A stretch of 64,000 nucleotides of DNA from Candidatus Gastranaerophilales bacterium. Its GTDB lineage: Bacteria; Cyanobacteriota; Vampirovibrionia; Gastranaerophilales; Gastranaerophilaceae. The first letter of the stretch is position 1. Each line of letters begins with the position of its first letter. Below are positions 35,084 to 45,306 of the stretch, in pieces. The stretch spans positions 24,784-88,783 of the forward strand of contig CALVAP010000003.1 in assembly GCA_944325625.1 (NCBI GenBank). The letters run 5' to 3'. Under the pieces are notes generated by a model. It was not told the DNA's origin and searched no databases. It saw only the letters and a program-made list of their open reading frames with translations. Position numbers and translations under genes: made by a program.

Positions 35084-36755
35084 TTATAGATTTAAAATTG
35101 TTGAGCAAATGATAATCGTAATGGTAATTGCGGTTCTTACACCAATGGTTGTTAGCGGAATTATAATTAACAACATCAGCCAACACACGATTAGACGAGA
35201 ATTGGACTATTCCGTTACGATGATTAGCGAAGTAGTTGTTAAAAACATTGAAACCTTCTTCTACGCAGCAAAAGGCGAATTGAACACCGTAACTATGGCA
35301 ATAAAACACTTTCCAAAAAGTTCTTACAGACGCCAGTTTTTGGAATCACTTCAAAAATACTCCACCGAAATAAGTGACATTGAAATTGCCGATATCTCTC
35401 TTTATAACGAGAAATTCAAGAATAACAATGACTACTACTATGATAAAACTAAAGAACAACTTTTCTTAGCACAACCACTGGACGCTAAAAACTGTCTTAT
35501 TGCTACAATTGATAGAAAAGTTTTTGCTGATAAATTATTTGAAATCCTTAAAAATGACTCCAGACAAATATACATTCTCGATGAAAACAGGAACCTCATA
35601 ATCTCAAACCATATTTCACAAAAAGAATACAATTATGCAATCAACTCTCTGCCTCAAAAACTTGTCGAAAACAAACCAAAAACGTTTGGCAAAGTTAAAA
35701 ACCAACCTCTTGCGTATTACAAAATAGATTATCCCGATTTAATAGTAATTGTTAACACTACAAGTGATGTTACTCAAAAAACCATAAACATAGCTCGCTA
35801 TAAAATTATACTTGCCATAGTTCTCTCTGTATTATTCATTTTTACAATAGTAGGTTTATTTACATCATATCTATATATTAATATCAAACAGCTATTTAAG
35901 GGGATAATGGCGCTTTCAAAAGGCAACTATAAAAGAAAAATAAGGCTTATTTCGAATGTATTTACTCCTTTTGAACTCGTTTTTTTAGCTACCGAATTTA
36001 ATAAAATGGTTGAAGAAATTAATCTTTCATACAGACAGATTTTACAGAAAAATAAAGAACTAAAACAGCTTGACGAACTTCGTTCAAACCTGATTGACAC
36101 CGTAAGCCACGAATTTCGAACTCCACTAACCAGTATCAAAGGATATACCTCCAGACTCCTAAGACAAGACATTGAAATTGATAAAGAAACAGAAGCAAAA
36201 TCACTAAAAGTTATTAAACGTCAAGCCGAGCGTTTATCAAGAATGGTTGAAGATTTATTAGTTATTCCTGATATTGAAGGGGCAAAATTAAATATTCAGA
36301 TTGAAAAAATAGACCTACACGAAATTGCAGAAATTTCTCTACATTCCTTGAAAGGGGTTGAAAATTCTAACATAAAACTTTCAATCCCCAGTCAATTTCC
36401 AATGATTTATGCCGACAAAGACAGGTTTGAGCAAGTTTTAATTAATTTGCTTGAAAACGCAAAAAAGTACGCGAAGGAAGACACAAATATAATTCTTAGT
36501 GCCTATGCTTCAGAAGATAAAGCTTACATAAAGATAGAAAACGAAGCAGATTACATTCCAAATGAAAAACTTCAAACCCTGTTTGAGAAATTCACAAGAA
36601 TGGACGACCAAACAACCAGAACCACAAGGGGCACAGGGCTGGGATTATTCATAGTAAAAGGTCTTGTTGAGGCAATGGATGGAACAATAAAAATCCAATC
36701 AACTCAAGATAACAGATTTATAGTAAGCATTTCAATGCCGGTGGAAAATGACTGA
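35073..36755 (+). CDS. Sensor histidine kinase
   Basis: 560 residues from the ATG at 35073, inside the end of the response regulator; the TTG at 35058 is less likely. TM1 is at ~12-35 (MIIVMVIAVLTPMVVSGIIINN) and TM2 at ~250-275. The ~210 residues between are a predicted extracytoplasmic sensor. A HAMP-like linker leads to the DHp phosphoacceptor box SHEFRTPLTSIKGYT, then the ATPase domain with LINLLENAKKYAKE (N box) and GTGLGLFIVKGLV (G2). It probably phosphorylates the adjacent OmpR-type regulator. It overlaps tadA by 8 bases. Confidence 0.94.
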   Translation: MKFNYRFKIVEQMIIVMVIAVLTPMVVSGIIINNISQHTIRRELDYSVTMISEVVVKNIETFFYAAKGELNTVTMAIKHFPKSSYRRQFLESLQKYSTEISDIEIADISLYNEKFKNNNDYYYDKTKEQLFLAQPLDAKNCLIATIDRKVFADKLFEILKNDSRQIYILDENRNLIISNHISQKEYNYAINSLPQKLVENKPKTFGKVKNQPLAYYKIDYPDLIVIVNTTSDVTQKTINIARYKIILAIVLSVLFIFTIVGLFTSYLYINIKQLFKGIMALSKGNYKRKIRLISNVFTPFELVFLATEFNKMVEEINLSYRQILQKNKELKQLDELRSNLIDTVSHEFRTPLTSIKGYTSRLLRQDIEIDKETEAKSLKVIKRQAERLSRMVEDLLVIPDIEGAKLNIQIEKIDLHEIAEISLHSLKGVENSNIKLSIPSQFPMIYADKDRFEQVLINLLENAKKYAKEDTNIILSAYASEDKAYIKIENEADYIPNEKLQTLFEKFTRMDDQTTRTTRGTGLGLFIVKGLVEAMDGTIKIQSTQDNRFIVSISMPVEND

Positions 36756-37200
36756 AATTAATGACTACTTTATGGAGCAAGCAGTTAATATTGCCAAAAT
36801 GTCAAATAATGACATACCCGTCGGGGCAGTTTTGGTAAAAAATAACGAAATAATAGCAAAAGCCTGTAATCAAAAGGAAAAATTGCAACAAGCAACAAAA
36901 CATGCTGAAATTATTGTTATAGAGGAAGCCTCAAAAAAGTTTAACAACTGGAGACTCGAAGATTGTACCTTATATGTAACTTTAGAGCCCTGCCCTATGT
37001 GCGCTTGGGCAATTCTTCAGGCTCGAATTAAAAATATTTTTTTTGGGTCATATGATATGCTCTATGGTGCCTTTGGCTCTAAAATAAACCTTTGTACTCT
37101 GATTAACTCAAAAACTAATATTAAAGGTGGAATTTTAGAAGAAAAATGCAATAATATTTTGGATGATTATTTTAAAAAGATGAGAAAAAATGATAACTAA
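36748..37200 (+). CDS. tadA: tRNA-specific adenosine deaminase TadA
   Basis: 150 residues. Makes inosine at position 34 of tRNA-Arg(ACG). Zinc-binding and catalytic motif KHAEI and LEPCPMCAWAILQ, plus the typical IPVGAVLVKNNEII start of the deaminase fold. The start overlaps the kinase stop (8 bases) and its end overlaps the next gene (11 bases), so it is co-transcribed with the two-component pair; a functional link is not implied. Confidence 0.95.
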   Translation: MTEINDYFMEQAVNIAKMSNNDIPVGAVLVKNNEIIAKACNQKEKLQQATKHAEIIVIEEASKKFNNWRLEDCTLYVTLEPCPMCAWAILQARIKNIFFGSYDMLYGAFGSKINLCTLINSKTNIKGGILEEKCNNILDDYFKKMRKNDN

Positions 37201-37948
37201 AACAAAACTTGACGAACTCGCAAAAAAATACGAAAATAACGACTTTATAACGCCAGACCCGGTGCGGTTTATACATGTATCTGACAACCCAAAGGATATA
37301 GAAATCGGCGGATTTTTAGCAAGCATGTTCGCCTATGGTAACAGAAAAGCATTCATCGCAAAACTTGATGAACTATTCACAATTATGAATAAAAAGCCTT
37401 ATCAATATATTTTAAATTTTAACCCGAAATCGAAAGAACTCGATTTCTTTGAATATAGGTTTTCCAAAGGATGTGACATAAAAGAGATTATAATTATTTT
37501 GCAAAAACTATATAAAGATGACAACTCCGGCTTGGAAGAACTTTTTTCATACGGTTGGCAAACACACAAAACTGTAAAGGGCATGCTAATAACCGTGAGC
37601 GATTATTTTTATGCAAACGTCAAAAACAAAGTTACCAAAGGGTTCTATCATCTTATCCCAGATGCAAGAAAATCGAGTGCGCTAAAAAGAATGAATATGT
37701 TCTTACGTTGGATGGTCAGAGATGGCTGTGTCGACACAGGAATATGGAAATTTATGCCGAAATCCGAACTAATTATTCCTCTTGACACTCACGTAGCAAG
37801 GATATCCGTCGAATTGGGGCTCGTAAAAAAAGCAAACGGGGACTTTAAAACAGCTCAAGAAATAACAAATGTGCTAAAAACCTTTGATAGTAACGACCCT
37901 ATAAAATACGATTTTGCATTATTTGGTTACGGAGTTAACAACAAATAA
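37190..37948 (+). CDS. TIGR02757 / DUF2400 family protein
   Basis: 252 residues. ITPDPVRFIHVSDNPKDIEIGGFLASMFAYGNRKAFIAKLDELF is the characteristic N-terminal block of this family, and IIPLDTHVARIS is the conserved C-terminal block. The family has a helix-hairpin-helix-like fold and unknown biological role. Starts inside the end of tadA with an 11-base overlap and is the last gene of the operon. Confidence 0.9.
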   Translation: MITKTKLDELAKKYENNDFITPDPVRFIHVSDNPKDIEIGGFLASMFAYGNRKAFIAKLDELFTIMNKKPYQYILNFNPKSKELDFFEYRFSKGCDIKEIIIILQKLYKDDNSGLEELFSYGWQTHKTVKGMLITVSDYFYANVKNKVTKGFYHLIPDARKSSALKRMNMFLRWMVRDGCVDTGIWKFMPKSELIIPLDTHVARISVELGLVKKANGDFKTAQEITNVLKTFDSNDPIKYDFALFGYGVNNK

Positions 37949-38058
37949 ATCCAGAGATAGTCATTACAAGATATTAAAACTTCTTAACAAACTTGCAAAA
38001 ATCCATGACAAAAACATGTCGTTCCATTATGATATTTTTATAGATTAGGGATTTGCTT

Positions 38059-38544
38059 ATGGAATCGTATACATATTCTAACAATAATTTAGTTACACAA
38101 ACTACAGGATTATCGGCACTTAGCACGGAAAATGATAAATTTTCGTCTTTGTCGACCTCTGCTCTTTTGGCAAAAGGTGAAGTTCCTGCTTCGCATAGGA
38201 GAGTAGCAGATAATTATATGATTATAAAGAAAATATACGGTTTTTCTGCCGTGCAAAGCAGGCTTAATAATGCAGAAAAAGCACTTCTTGCCAAATATGA
38301 TTTCAATCCACTTGAGTATTCTACAATTAAACAAATAAATGAAGAACTTGTATACCTCAAAAAATGGTCTGTCTCCCCAGAGCCTGTTCTTAGAGAAGAA
38401 GCTGATGAAATAATCCAAATTCGAGGTAAAGAACTTAAATACATTATATCAAGCAGTTATGCCAGCATAACGAACGAAATATATAACGGATATATGGCTC
38501 TTAACCGCTATTTTGAAGACATATCAAAATATCACGGCGTATAA
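38059..38544 (+). CDS. Unknown helical protein
   Basis: 161 residues from ATG 38059, with TTAGGGA upstream; a TTG 6 bases earlier is not needed. The N-terminal ~45 residues are Ser/Thr/Asn-rich, and the rest is predicted helical with two regions rich in Leu, Lys and Glu. No signal peptide, no membrane segment, no known motif. It stands between TIGR02757 and the TPR gene. Not recognised. Confidence 0.65.
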   Translation: MESYTYSNNNLVTQTTGLSALSTENDKFSSLSTSALLAKGEVPASHRRVADNYMIIKKIYGFSAVQSRLNNAEKALLAKYDFNPLEYSTIKQINEELVYLKKWSVSPEPVLREEADEIIQIRGKELKYIISSSYASITNEIYNGYMALNRYFEDISKYHGV

Positions 38545-38649
38545 AAACACCTCTTATACACCATATGCAGTATATTATTATTTAGCATTAAATTTACATT
38601 AGCATTATGCCGTTTACATTACAGAGAGAAACTGTGTAATGAGGCTGTA

Positions 38650-40317
38650 ATGCTTAAGCAAAAGAATAGAGGGGAAAAACCTACCCAACAAACAACAAGA
38701 ATAAATGCAGGATATCAAACACTTGAGCTTGCAAGAAAAGCTCATGAACGTTATTTGTTGCGTCTATCACATAAAGATTTAAACGAGGCGCTTGACTACT
38801 ATATCCAAACAATTAAAACCTCACCAGAGGTTCCGGAAACTTATTATCGCTTGGCAAGTTTGTTATTTGAAGATGGCCAAATAGGCTTGGAGACTGCTAT
38901 TGAGCAGTGCAAAACGGCCATTGAGTTAGACCCCAAAAACTATAACGCACATCTTTACACAGGTTATTTTTTAAAGTTAGCGGAGAAGTTTGACGAAGCA
39001 GAAAAAGAGTTTAAAAAAGCATTAAAAGTTACCCCCCTAAACTCAGCTCGGGCAAGAGTTGTTCTCGCTGGTCTGCTCCTGCAAAAAATGCACAATCAAA
39101 AACCCACATTTATTGATTTTGTTAAATGCGTTTATTATTCATGCTCCGGAAGTCTTATGATGCTATTGGACTACCCAACATTGAGAATGTTGTATAAAAA
39201 TATCATGGATGATGTTTCTGTCATGGCATACAATTTTACGGGAAATCTATTGCAAAAATTCAAAAAAGACTCCCTTGCCGTCAGAACTTATGATATAGCT
39301 GCCGAAAAAACAGGAAGAAATGAGCTATTCTACCAAAAAATAGGCGATGTATCCGTAAGAAATGCTGCCCCTGAAATAGCTTTAGACGCTTACAAAAAAG
39401 TACTTCATTCAAACCCGTATAATCGAGAAGCATTAATTAAGACTGCAACATTAATTCAAACGTATTTTGAAGAACGAACAGATGAGGCAATTGACTGTTA
39501 TACAAAATTACTTGACCTTGAACCTGAAAATTCGAGAATATACTACGAACTCGGACATTTATACGTTAATAAAAAAGATATTATAAATTCAATAAACGCA
39601 TTTACACTTGCACTTGAAAAAGAACCAAACAATGCATTTTATCATAATAGTCTTGCATTTGCGCTTATTCAAGCAGAACAGTATGATGATGCAATAGAAC
39701 ATTACCAAGCAGCAATAAATCTTAACCCTGATAATGAATGGACAGCAATCGTCTGTCAGGCTTTGGGTGCTTTATATATCCAGGTAAAAGAAAACCCCGA
39801 CGCCGCACTTACTATGTATCAAACAGCACTTGTACTAGACCCAAACAGTTGTGATGCCTACATTTCTATCGGTGATTTATACTTGGATATCGAAGATTTA
39901 GACAGCGCAATTTCTGCGTACTGCGAGGCAATAAAACTTGCACCGGACAATGCCAGAGCATACTGTAAAATGGGTATTGCTCTTTGGGAGAAAGATTATT
40001 TGGAAGAGGCAATCATTGCATACAACAAATCTATTTCATTTAATCCGAATTATGATATTGCATATAATAACCTTGGAGTAATATATCTTGATGGTATAGG
40101 CAATACAAAAGAAGCCTTGCGTTTATTTAAAGAAGCCATTTCAATCAACGAAAATTACGCTCTTGCTTATTTTAACGCAGGTCGCGCAGAGCAAATTCTC
40201 AAAAATTACACAACCGCTGCGCATTACTATCAAAGAGCTCTTGAGCTAAACCGAATCAGCTGGGATTTAACGGAGGAAGAAATCCTCGAAAAAATCCATA
40301 GTCTTTTTGAAGTTTAG
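38650..40317 (+). CDS. TPR-repeat protein
   Basis: 555 residues with about ten tetratricopeptide repeats. Examples: TYYRLASLLFEDGQIGLETAIEQCKTAIELDPKN, YNAHLYTGYFLKLAEKFDEAEKEFKKAL, AYNNLGVIYLDGIGNTKEALRLFKEAISIN. There is a break in repeat spacing around 145-190 with a short hydrophobic stretch. No enzymatic domain and no signal peptide. Likely a protein-interaction scaffold. A second TPR protein lies at 50760. The terminator at 40357 closes it. Confidence 0.88.
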   Translation: MLKQKNRGEKPTQQTTRINAGYQTLELARKAHERYLLRLSHKDLNEALDYYIQTIKTSPEVPETYYRLASLLFEDGQIGLETAIEQCKTAIELDPKNYNAHLYTGYFLKLAEKFDEAEKEFKKALKVTPLNSARARVVLAGLLLQKMHNQKPTFIDFVKCVYYSCSGSLMMLLDYPTLRMLYKNIMDDVSVMAYNFTGNLLQKFKKDSLAVRTYDIAAEKTGRNELFYQKIGDVSVRNAAPEIALDAYKKVLHSNPYNREALIKTATLIQTYFEERTDEAIDCYTKLLDLEPENSRIYYELGHLYVNKKDIINSINAFTLALEKEPNNAFYHNSLAFALIQAEQYDDAIEHYQAAINLNPDNEWTAIVCQALGALYIQVKENPDAALTMYQTALVLDPNSCDAYISIGDLYLDIEDLDSAISAYCEAIKLAPDNARAYCKMGIALWEKDYLEEAIIAYNKSISFNPNYDIAYNNLGVIYLDGIGNTKEALRLFKEAISINENYALAYFNAGRAEQILKNYTTAAHYYQRALELNRISWDLTEEEILEKIHSLFEV

Positions 40318-40356
40318 TTGTCTATGTATAAAACTCTCTCTCACCACACATAAATA

Positions 40357-40386
40357 AAAGGTGCCTGTTTATTGGCACCTTTTTTA
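40357..40386 (+). terminator. Terminator after the TPR gene
   Basis: Stem AAAGGTGCC / GGCACCTTT with an 8-base loop and a T6 run. Confidence 0.9.
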
Positions 40387-40422
40387 TAGAAATGACACAA
40401 AAAGGAGGAGATTATTTGTTAA

Positions 40423-40812
40423 CTAACCAACCATTTTATCAGCAGATGATAAAACAATATTCATCTTTGCTGAATCACTCAACTCGTCACCAAACTCAGC
40501 TGTAACAGCTTGTAAATTTTGAGCAACGATATCTTCAAAACTTGTAACAAAACCCGCTATTCTTTGCGCTTGCTCCGGTGTAACATATTTAGACACATCA
40601 TAACTTTTTTGAGCCTGAATTGCGGATTTATTTATAGCAGCCTGCTGAGCCATAACATTAAGCACATCATCTTGTGACATCAAACTTAGTTCAGGTTTTG
40701 GCTGCGGCGCTTCTTTTACTGTTTCTTCCTTAACCTCCGGTGCTGCCTCTTTCTGCGGCAAATTGGTATTTAACCCGACACCGATTCCATTAATATTGTT
40801 CAAGTTGGTCAT
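40423..40812 (-). CDS. Unknown small Ala/Gln-rich protein
   Basis: 129 residues. The N-terminus is Asn/Gly-rich, residues ~20-45 are Pro/Glu/Lys-rich and likely disordered, and the C-terminal ~80 residues are helical (VSKYVTPEQAQRIAGFVTSFEDIVAQ). No signal peptide. A good AGGAG site precedes the ATG. It resembles small proteins I associate with Gastranaerophilales; role unknown. Confidence 0.65.
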   Translation of the reverse strand: MTNLNNINGIGVGLNTNLPQKEAAPEVKEETVKEAPQPKPELSLMSQDDVLNVMAQQAAINKSAIQAQKSYDVSKYVTPEQAQRIAGFVTSFEDIVAQNLQAVTAEFGDELSDSAKMNIVLSSADKMVG

Positions 40813-40910
40813 TTCTATATCTCCTTAGTCTACTCTTTTCATACCTTTTCTATCGGTTTAATAATTAATAAACTTTAGCTAAAAGTCACACATTATTAAC
40901 TTTTGTTAAT

Positions 40911-42134
40911 CTATTCTTTGTTTAAAATATTCCACTTATCAGCCGCTTCCTGAAGCTTTGGTGAAACTGCTTTATCACCAAGTAGTATTTGTTCCGATAG
41001 TCTGTTTAAAAGCTCTATAATATCTTTATGGTTTCTATTTTGTTGTGGATAGAATATAGGCTTGGAAAGTTGTTGGGCACCTATAATCCTCGCTTTTGAA
41101 ACCAAATCCTCTTCACTTGCTTCTACAAAATAAGAATCCTTTAATGCCATTTTGTTACAAGGTAATACCCCGCTTAATTTTGCCAACTCAAGCTGGTTAT
41201 TAGCATTGGTTATAAATCTTGCAAACAAAACTGCTTCGTCTTTACTTTTTGACTTTAATGGAATAGCCAGCGTCATAAGCGAAAAATCATACTCTTCCTT
41301 CTGCATATAAAACTGCTTTGATACATCTGTCTTGTTATATACATCGAGTGAGTTCTCTTTGATGATATTTAAAAAATTTGCACCTGCTTGTAAATATACT
41401 ATCTGACCGGCACTATATTTTTCTAAAACTTCGCGATGTGTTTGAGTTATAGCCTCTTTGGGAATTTTTTCTTCCTTATAAAGTTTTTTTATCTTCTCAA
41501 AAAAATCTTTTGATTGATTAGAAATCAGCAATTGAGGAGTATTAATACCATATTTATTCAAAATCTTATAAAGTGTATCGTTCTCATTAATTGTCGGCAT
41601 GAACAGATATTGATTTTTCCGCGGTTCAGCATTATCCATCTGAAGAAAAACTTCCTCATAAGTCTTAGCAGGCGAATCAACACCAAATTGTTTCATAAGC
41701 TCTTTATTATATATAGTTACAGCAGATGTTGCATAAAAAGGAAAACCCCAAACCTTATTATCATAACTAACAGCGTTAACTAAAGCAGAACTATAAGCAT
41801 CCAGCCCCTCATTAACTGGATACAAAGCTCCTTTTGCCGCCAAAGTCATATTAAAATCCGAAGTTATATTTATCAAATCGGGCATGCTATTTGATAACAA
41901 AGAGGCAAGCACACGCTTTTCCGCTTCAGAATAAGGCACATCTACCCACTTCACCTTAATATAGGGATATCTTTGTTCAAATTCACTTATAACACCATTT
42001 ATATAGGAAGAAAAGGGTGAAAGTTGTACAGTCCAAAACACAACCTCTGTTGTTTCTTTGTGAGGTTTAAGCGAAAAGAGCATGTTTGCACATACTATTA
42101 CACATAAAATCAAAAAAATCTTTAGCTTTGTCAT
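40911..42134 (-). CDS. Extracellular solute-binding protein (sugar ABC type)
   Basis: 407 residues. N-terminal signal segment (LKIFLILCVIVCANMLFSL) without an obvious lipobox. The mature part has the family 1 binding-protein pattern: VVFWTVQLSPFSSYINGVISEFEQRYPYIKVKWVDVPYSEAEKRV, SNSMPDLINIT and AAKGALYPVNEGL. It would feed a MalFG-type sugar importer, but no permease or ATPase gene is nearby. Divergent from rarA. Confidence 0.88.
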   Translation of the reverse strand: MTKLKIFLILCVIVCANMLFSLKPHKETTEVVFWTVQLSPFSSYINGVISEFEQRYPYIKVKWVDVPYSEAEKRVLASLLSNSMPDLINITSDFNMTLAAKGALYPVNEGLDAYSSALVNAVSYDNKVWGFPFYATSAVTIYNKELMKQFGVDSPAKTYEEVFLQMDNAEPRKNQYLFMPTINENDTLYKILNKYGINTPQLLISNQSKDFFEKIKKLYKEEKIPKEAITQTHREVLEKYSAGQIVYLQAGANFLNIIKENSLDVYNKTDVSKQFYMQKEEYDFSLMTLAIPLKSKSKDEAVLFARFITNANNQLELAKLSGVLPCNKMALKDSYFVEASEEDLVSKARIIGAQQLSKPIFYPQQNRNHKDIIELLNRLSEQILLGDKAVSPKLQEAADKWNILNKE

Positions 42135-42185
42135 AATTTCCTCAATAGTGTAAAATAATTATATAGAATATTTTGGAAAAAGGGA

Positions 42186-43415
42186 ATGAATTTATTCGAT
42201 TCACTAGAAAATATTAACAAGCAAGTTCCACTCGCAGAAATATTAAGACCCAAAACACTCGATGAGTATCTTGGTCAAAGTAGAGTTATTTCTGAAAATT
42301 CGCCATTATATAGACTTCTACATTCAAATCGATTGTTCTCTTTCATCTTTTGGGGACCTCCCGGCTGCGGAAAGACAACACTTGCAAGACTTATTGCAGA
42401 AAAAACCGACAGTTATTTTTTGGAAATATCTGCCGTAACCTCAGGGATAAAAGAAATTAAAGACGCCGTAGAAACAGCTAAAGAACAACTTAGATTGGGA
42501 CATAAAACATTATTGTTCATAGATGAAATCCACCGCTATAACAAAACACAGCAAGACGCACTACTACCACATCTTGAAAGCGGACTCCTTTACCTTGTCG
42601 GTTCAACAACAGAAAACCCTTCCTTTCAGGTAATCCCTGCATTGCTTTCCAGAGTTCAAGTTATTCAACTTAGAGAACTTGATGAAGAAGCGATGTATAA
42701 GATTATCGAAAGAGGCTTCAAATATCTTTCCTCTCAATACGGTCCAATTAATGTCAATAAAGACGTTATAGAAAAAATCGCCTCATTTTCGAGGGGAGAT
42801 GCACGTATTGCATTGAACACCGTAGAAGCCTGTTACTTTGCATCCGATTTGAAAGATAATGTCAGAACTCTAAAAATACCAATGATTGAAGAACTTGTTC
42901 AAAAAAAAATCACTAAATATTCAGAACAAGAACACTATGATTGTGCATCAGCTTTTCAAAAAAGTCTTCGAGGCTCAAACAAAAATGCAGCTATATACTA
43001 TCTTGCAAAAATGCTTGTAGGAGGTGAAGACCCTCGATTTATTGCCCGACGTTTAATTGTCTGCGCGGCAGAAGATGTTTCTAATGCCGACCCGCAAGCA
43101 TTACAAATTGCAATTGCTGCTTTTCGCGCAGTTGAACATCTTGGCATGCCTGAAGCCAGAATTCCACTTGCCCAAGCTGTTTCTTACGTTGCGGATGCGC
43201 CTAAATCAAATAAAACTTGTGTTGCAATTGATAAAGCTATATATGATATTCAAAATGGACTTGATTTTCCACCACCTGCTCACCTAAGAGATGCCCACTA
43301 CAAAGATGCACAAAAATACGGTTTTGGTGTCGGCTACATTTACACTCACGACAATCCTGATGCTAAACAACAGTTTATGCCTGACGAACTTTCAGATAAA
43401 AACTACTTTGAATAA
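42186..43415 (+). CDS. rarA: Replication-associated recombination protein RarA (MgsA)
   Basis: 409 residues. AAA+ ATPase of the clamp-loader type that acts at stalled replication forks. The start PLAEILRPKTLDEYLGQ is typical, then Walker A GPPGCGKTTLAR, Walker B LFIDEIHRYNKTQQDALLPHLE, sensor GSTTENPSFQV, and the C-terminal tetramerisation region (DPRFIARRLIVCAAEDVSNADPQAL, YKDAQKYGFG). AAAAGGGA precedes the ATG. Single gene, divergent from the solute-binding protein. Confidence 0.97.
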   Translation: MNLFDSLENINKQVPLAEILRPKTLDEYLGQSRVISENSPLYRLLHSNRLFSFIFWGPPGCGKTTLARLIAEKTDSYFLEISAVTSGIKEIKDAVETAKEQLRLGHKTLLFIDEIHRYNKTQQDALLPHLESGLLYLVGSTTENPSFQVIPALLSRVQVIQLRELDEEAMYKIIERGFKYLSSQYGPINVNKDVIEKIASFSRGDARIALNTVEACYFASDLKDNVRTLKIPMIEELVQKKITKYSEQEHYDCASAFQKSLRGSNKNAAIYYLAKMLVGGEDPRFIARRLIVCAAEDVSNADPQALQIAIAAFRAVEHLGMPEARIPLAQAVSYVADAPKSNKTCVAIDKAIYDIQNGLDFPPPAHLRDAHYKDAQKYGFGVGYIYTHDNPDAKQQFMPDELSDKNYFE

Positions 43416-43458
43416 TAATCTCAATAAAAATCTCAGGATGTAGATTATTAATATTAAA

Positions 43459-44616
43459 CTATTCAAAAATCGGCTTTAAGACAAGACCGTTTGTACTTAT
43501 GTTCAAAGACATCGGTGAACTTGAAATTAATTGAGAATTTTGTCCCTTTGAATCTACAGAGAAAATCCCCAAAAACATAGCGTTTTTCTTATCAGTGTAA
43601 GCATATGCGCAAACTACAATTCTATCAGGATTAATCTCATCCCACCCTATAGGAACAATATCCCAGCGATAATCATCTATATTTACATTCTTATTCTCTT
43701 TCCACCAGTACTTGACCGCATCACGAACTTCTACAAGTTGTTTTGTAGTATTATCAGACAAATCACAGACCCACAGATTTGTTTGCCATATTCCAAAAGT
43801 TGAAGAACCTACCCTCTCTTTAACTGCCAGCTTCGTTCCGTCTTGTGACCAATCGACTATAGTAAGAGTCCTAAATAACGTTGGATATTCTTCTTTAACT
43901 CCTGCATCTATAAGTTTCACTTGCTTTTTATTCATAAGCGAAGCTGTTTTTACTCTCTGCTTTATCGGCTTTGAAGTATCCAAATCAATATAAAAAACCT
44001 CGCTAGAAACTTTATCATTATAACCTGCATAATAAACGGACGTAAAAGCAAGCTTATCCTGTTTCGGGGAAATAACCCCGATGGATGTCACTTGACGTTC
44101 TCTGACTAAATTACGCAAATCAATATTTTGCACTCCCGGTGGAAGATTATACTTTACTATTTGATAACGTGGTTCGGGAACTTTAACAAGCTTTTCATCC
44201 TGTATAATCTTAGCCGGCGCTACCTTTCTTTGCTCCCGCTTAATATCTCGCGACATTTCTTTGTATTCTTCAACCGTTTTAGGCATCTTACGATATGTTT
44301 GCATTAAACGCTTTTTTTCTTTTTTAGTTAAGTTCTTCTTTGTACTAAGATTTTGTGCGCCAAGAACCATGCTCCTTTCAAAATCATCCTGAATTCGTAT
44401 CATTTCATCAACTTCGCTTTCAAAGCGACGCTGAAGCTCGAGCCAATTTGCCATATACTGCTCTTTTGCCGCATCACTCAAGTTATCAACCATAGCATCA
44501 GTCGAGTTATCAACCATATTAGATACTTCTGCTCCGGTTGACGGCACAAAACCTAAAACCGGCATATTAGAAAAAAACATTCCGATTAAAAACAAGACCA
44601 GAAAGATTTTTTTCAT
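43459..44616 (-). CDS. Secreted protein with beta-propeller-like C-terminal region
   Basis: 385 residues. Signal peptide about 1-22 (MKKIFLVLFLIGMFFSNMPVLG). Residues ~30-130 are charged and helical; ~150-385 contain repeated strand patterns reminiscent of TolB-type propeller blades (ISPKQDKLAFTS, WSQDGTKLAVKE). Its ATG abuts the stop of the NarL-type regulator, so it is in the signalling operon. Perhaps an envelope sensor or an output of that system. No specific family assigned. Confidence 0.65.
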   Translation of the reverse strand: MKKIFLVLFLIGMFFSNMPVLGFVPSTGAEVSNMVDNSTDAMVDNLSDAAKEQYMANWLELQRRFESEVDEMIRIQDDFERSMVLGAQNLSTKKNLTKKEKKRLMQTYRKMPKTVEEYKEMSRDIKREQRKVAPAKIIQDEKLVKVPEPRYQIVKYNLPPGVQNIDLRNLVRERQVTSIGVISPKQDKLAFTSVYYAGYNDKVSSEVFYIDLDTSKPIKQRVKTASLMNKKQVKLIDAGVKEEYPTLFRTLTIVDWSQDGTKLAVKERVGSSTFGIWQTNLWVCDLSDNTTKQLVEVRDAVKYWWKENKNVNIDDYRWDIVPIGWDEINPDRIVVCAYAYTDKKNAMFLGIFSVDSKGQNSQLISSSPMSLNISTNGLVLKPIFE

Positions 44617-45288
44617 CTATACCAGCCTTTCTTTCAGTGCTGTTATTGTTGCTTGTGTACGGTTTTCGGCATAAAGTTTTTGTAAAATACTATGAACATG
44701 CGCCTTAGCCGTCGCTTTTGCTATTACAAGCCGCTCTGCGATTTGGACATTCGTTAACCCCTCAACTATTAAATTTAAAACATCCAACTCTCTATCAGTA
44801 AGCCCATAAGCATTAATCTTTGTAATATCCGTACCGTTATTTGCTTGAGCTGAAGCTCTGTCTTGTCTTTGGATATTAGACAATACAAGCCTTGCTATTG
44901 CAGGATCCAACCATGCAGTACCCTCATTAACCGCTTTTATAGCGTTTTGAAGCTGCTCCGGAGTAACCCCTTTCATTACATAACCGTCCGCTCCCGATGC
45001 CAAAGAGGCAAAAACATCATCCTCACTATCTCTTGATGTAAACATAAGAATTTTGGAGCTTAATCCTGTTTCTTTAATAATCCTGGTTGCTTCTATACCG
45101 TCAATTACCGGTAATCCTATATCCATAAGAATTACATCGGGCAATAACTGTTTTGCAAGCTCGACACCCTTTTGACCATCTTCCGCCTCTGCTATCAACT
45201 CAATCCCCTGAGCCTGCGATAAAACAAGCGACAACCCCATTCGCGTCATTGTATGATCTTCTACAAGTAATACTCTTATATCGCCCAT
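44617..45288 (-). CDS. NarL/FixJ-family response regulator
   Basis: 223 residues. Receiver domain with VLLVEDHTMTRMGLSLVLSQ, phospho-Asp in DVILMDIGLPVIDGIEA, then the LuxR-type helix-turn-helix (YGLTDRELDVLNLIVEGLTNVQIAERLVIAKATAKAHVHSILQKL). It follows the hybrid kinase by 18 bases and precedes the secreted protein without a gap. It likely receives phosphate from that kinase. Confidence 0.95.
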   Translation of the reverse strand: MGDIRVLLVEDHTMTRMGLSLVLSQAQGIELIAEAEDGQKGVELAKQLLPDVILMDIGLPVIDGIEATRIIKETGLSSKILMFTSRDSEDDVFASLASGADGYVMKGVTPEQLQNAIKAVNEGTAWLDPAIARLVLSNIQRQDRASAQANNGTDITKINAYGLTDRELDVLNLIVEGLTNVQIAERLVIAKATAKAHVHSILQKLYAENRTQATITALKERLV

Positions 45289-45306
45289 TTTAATCCCTTT
45301 ACAACA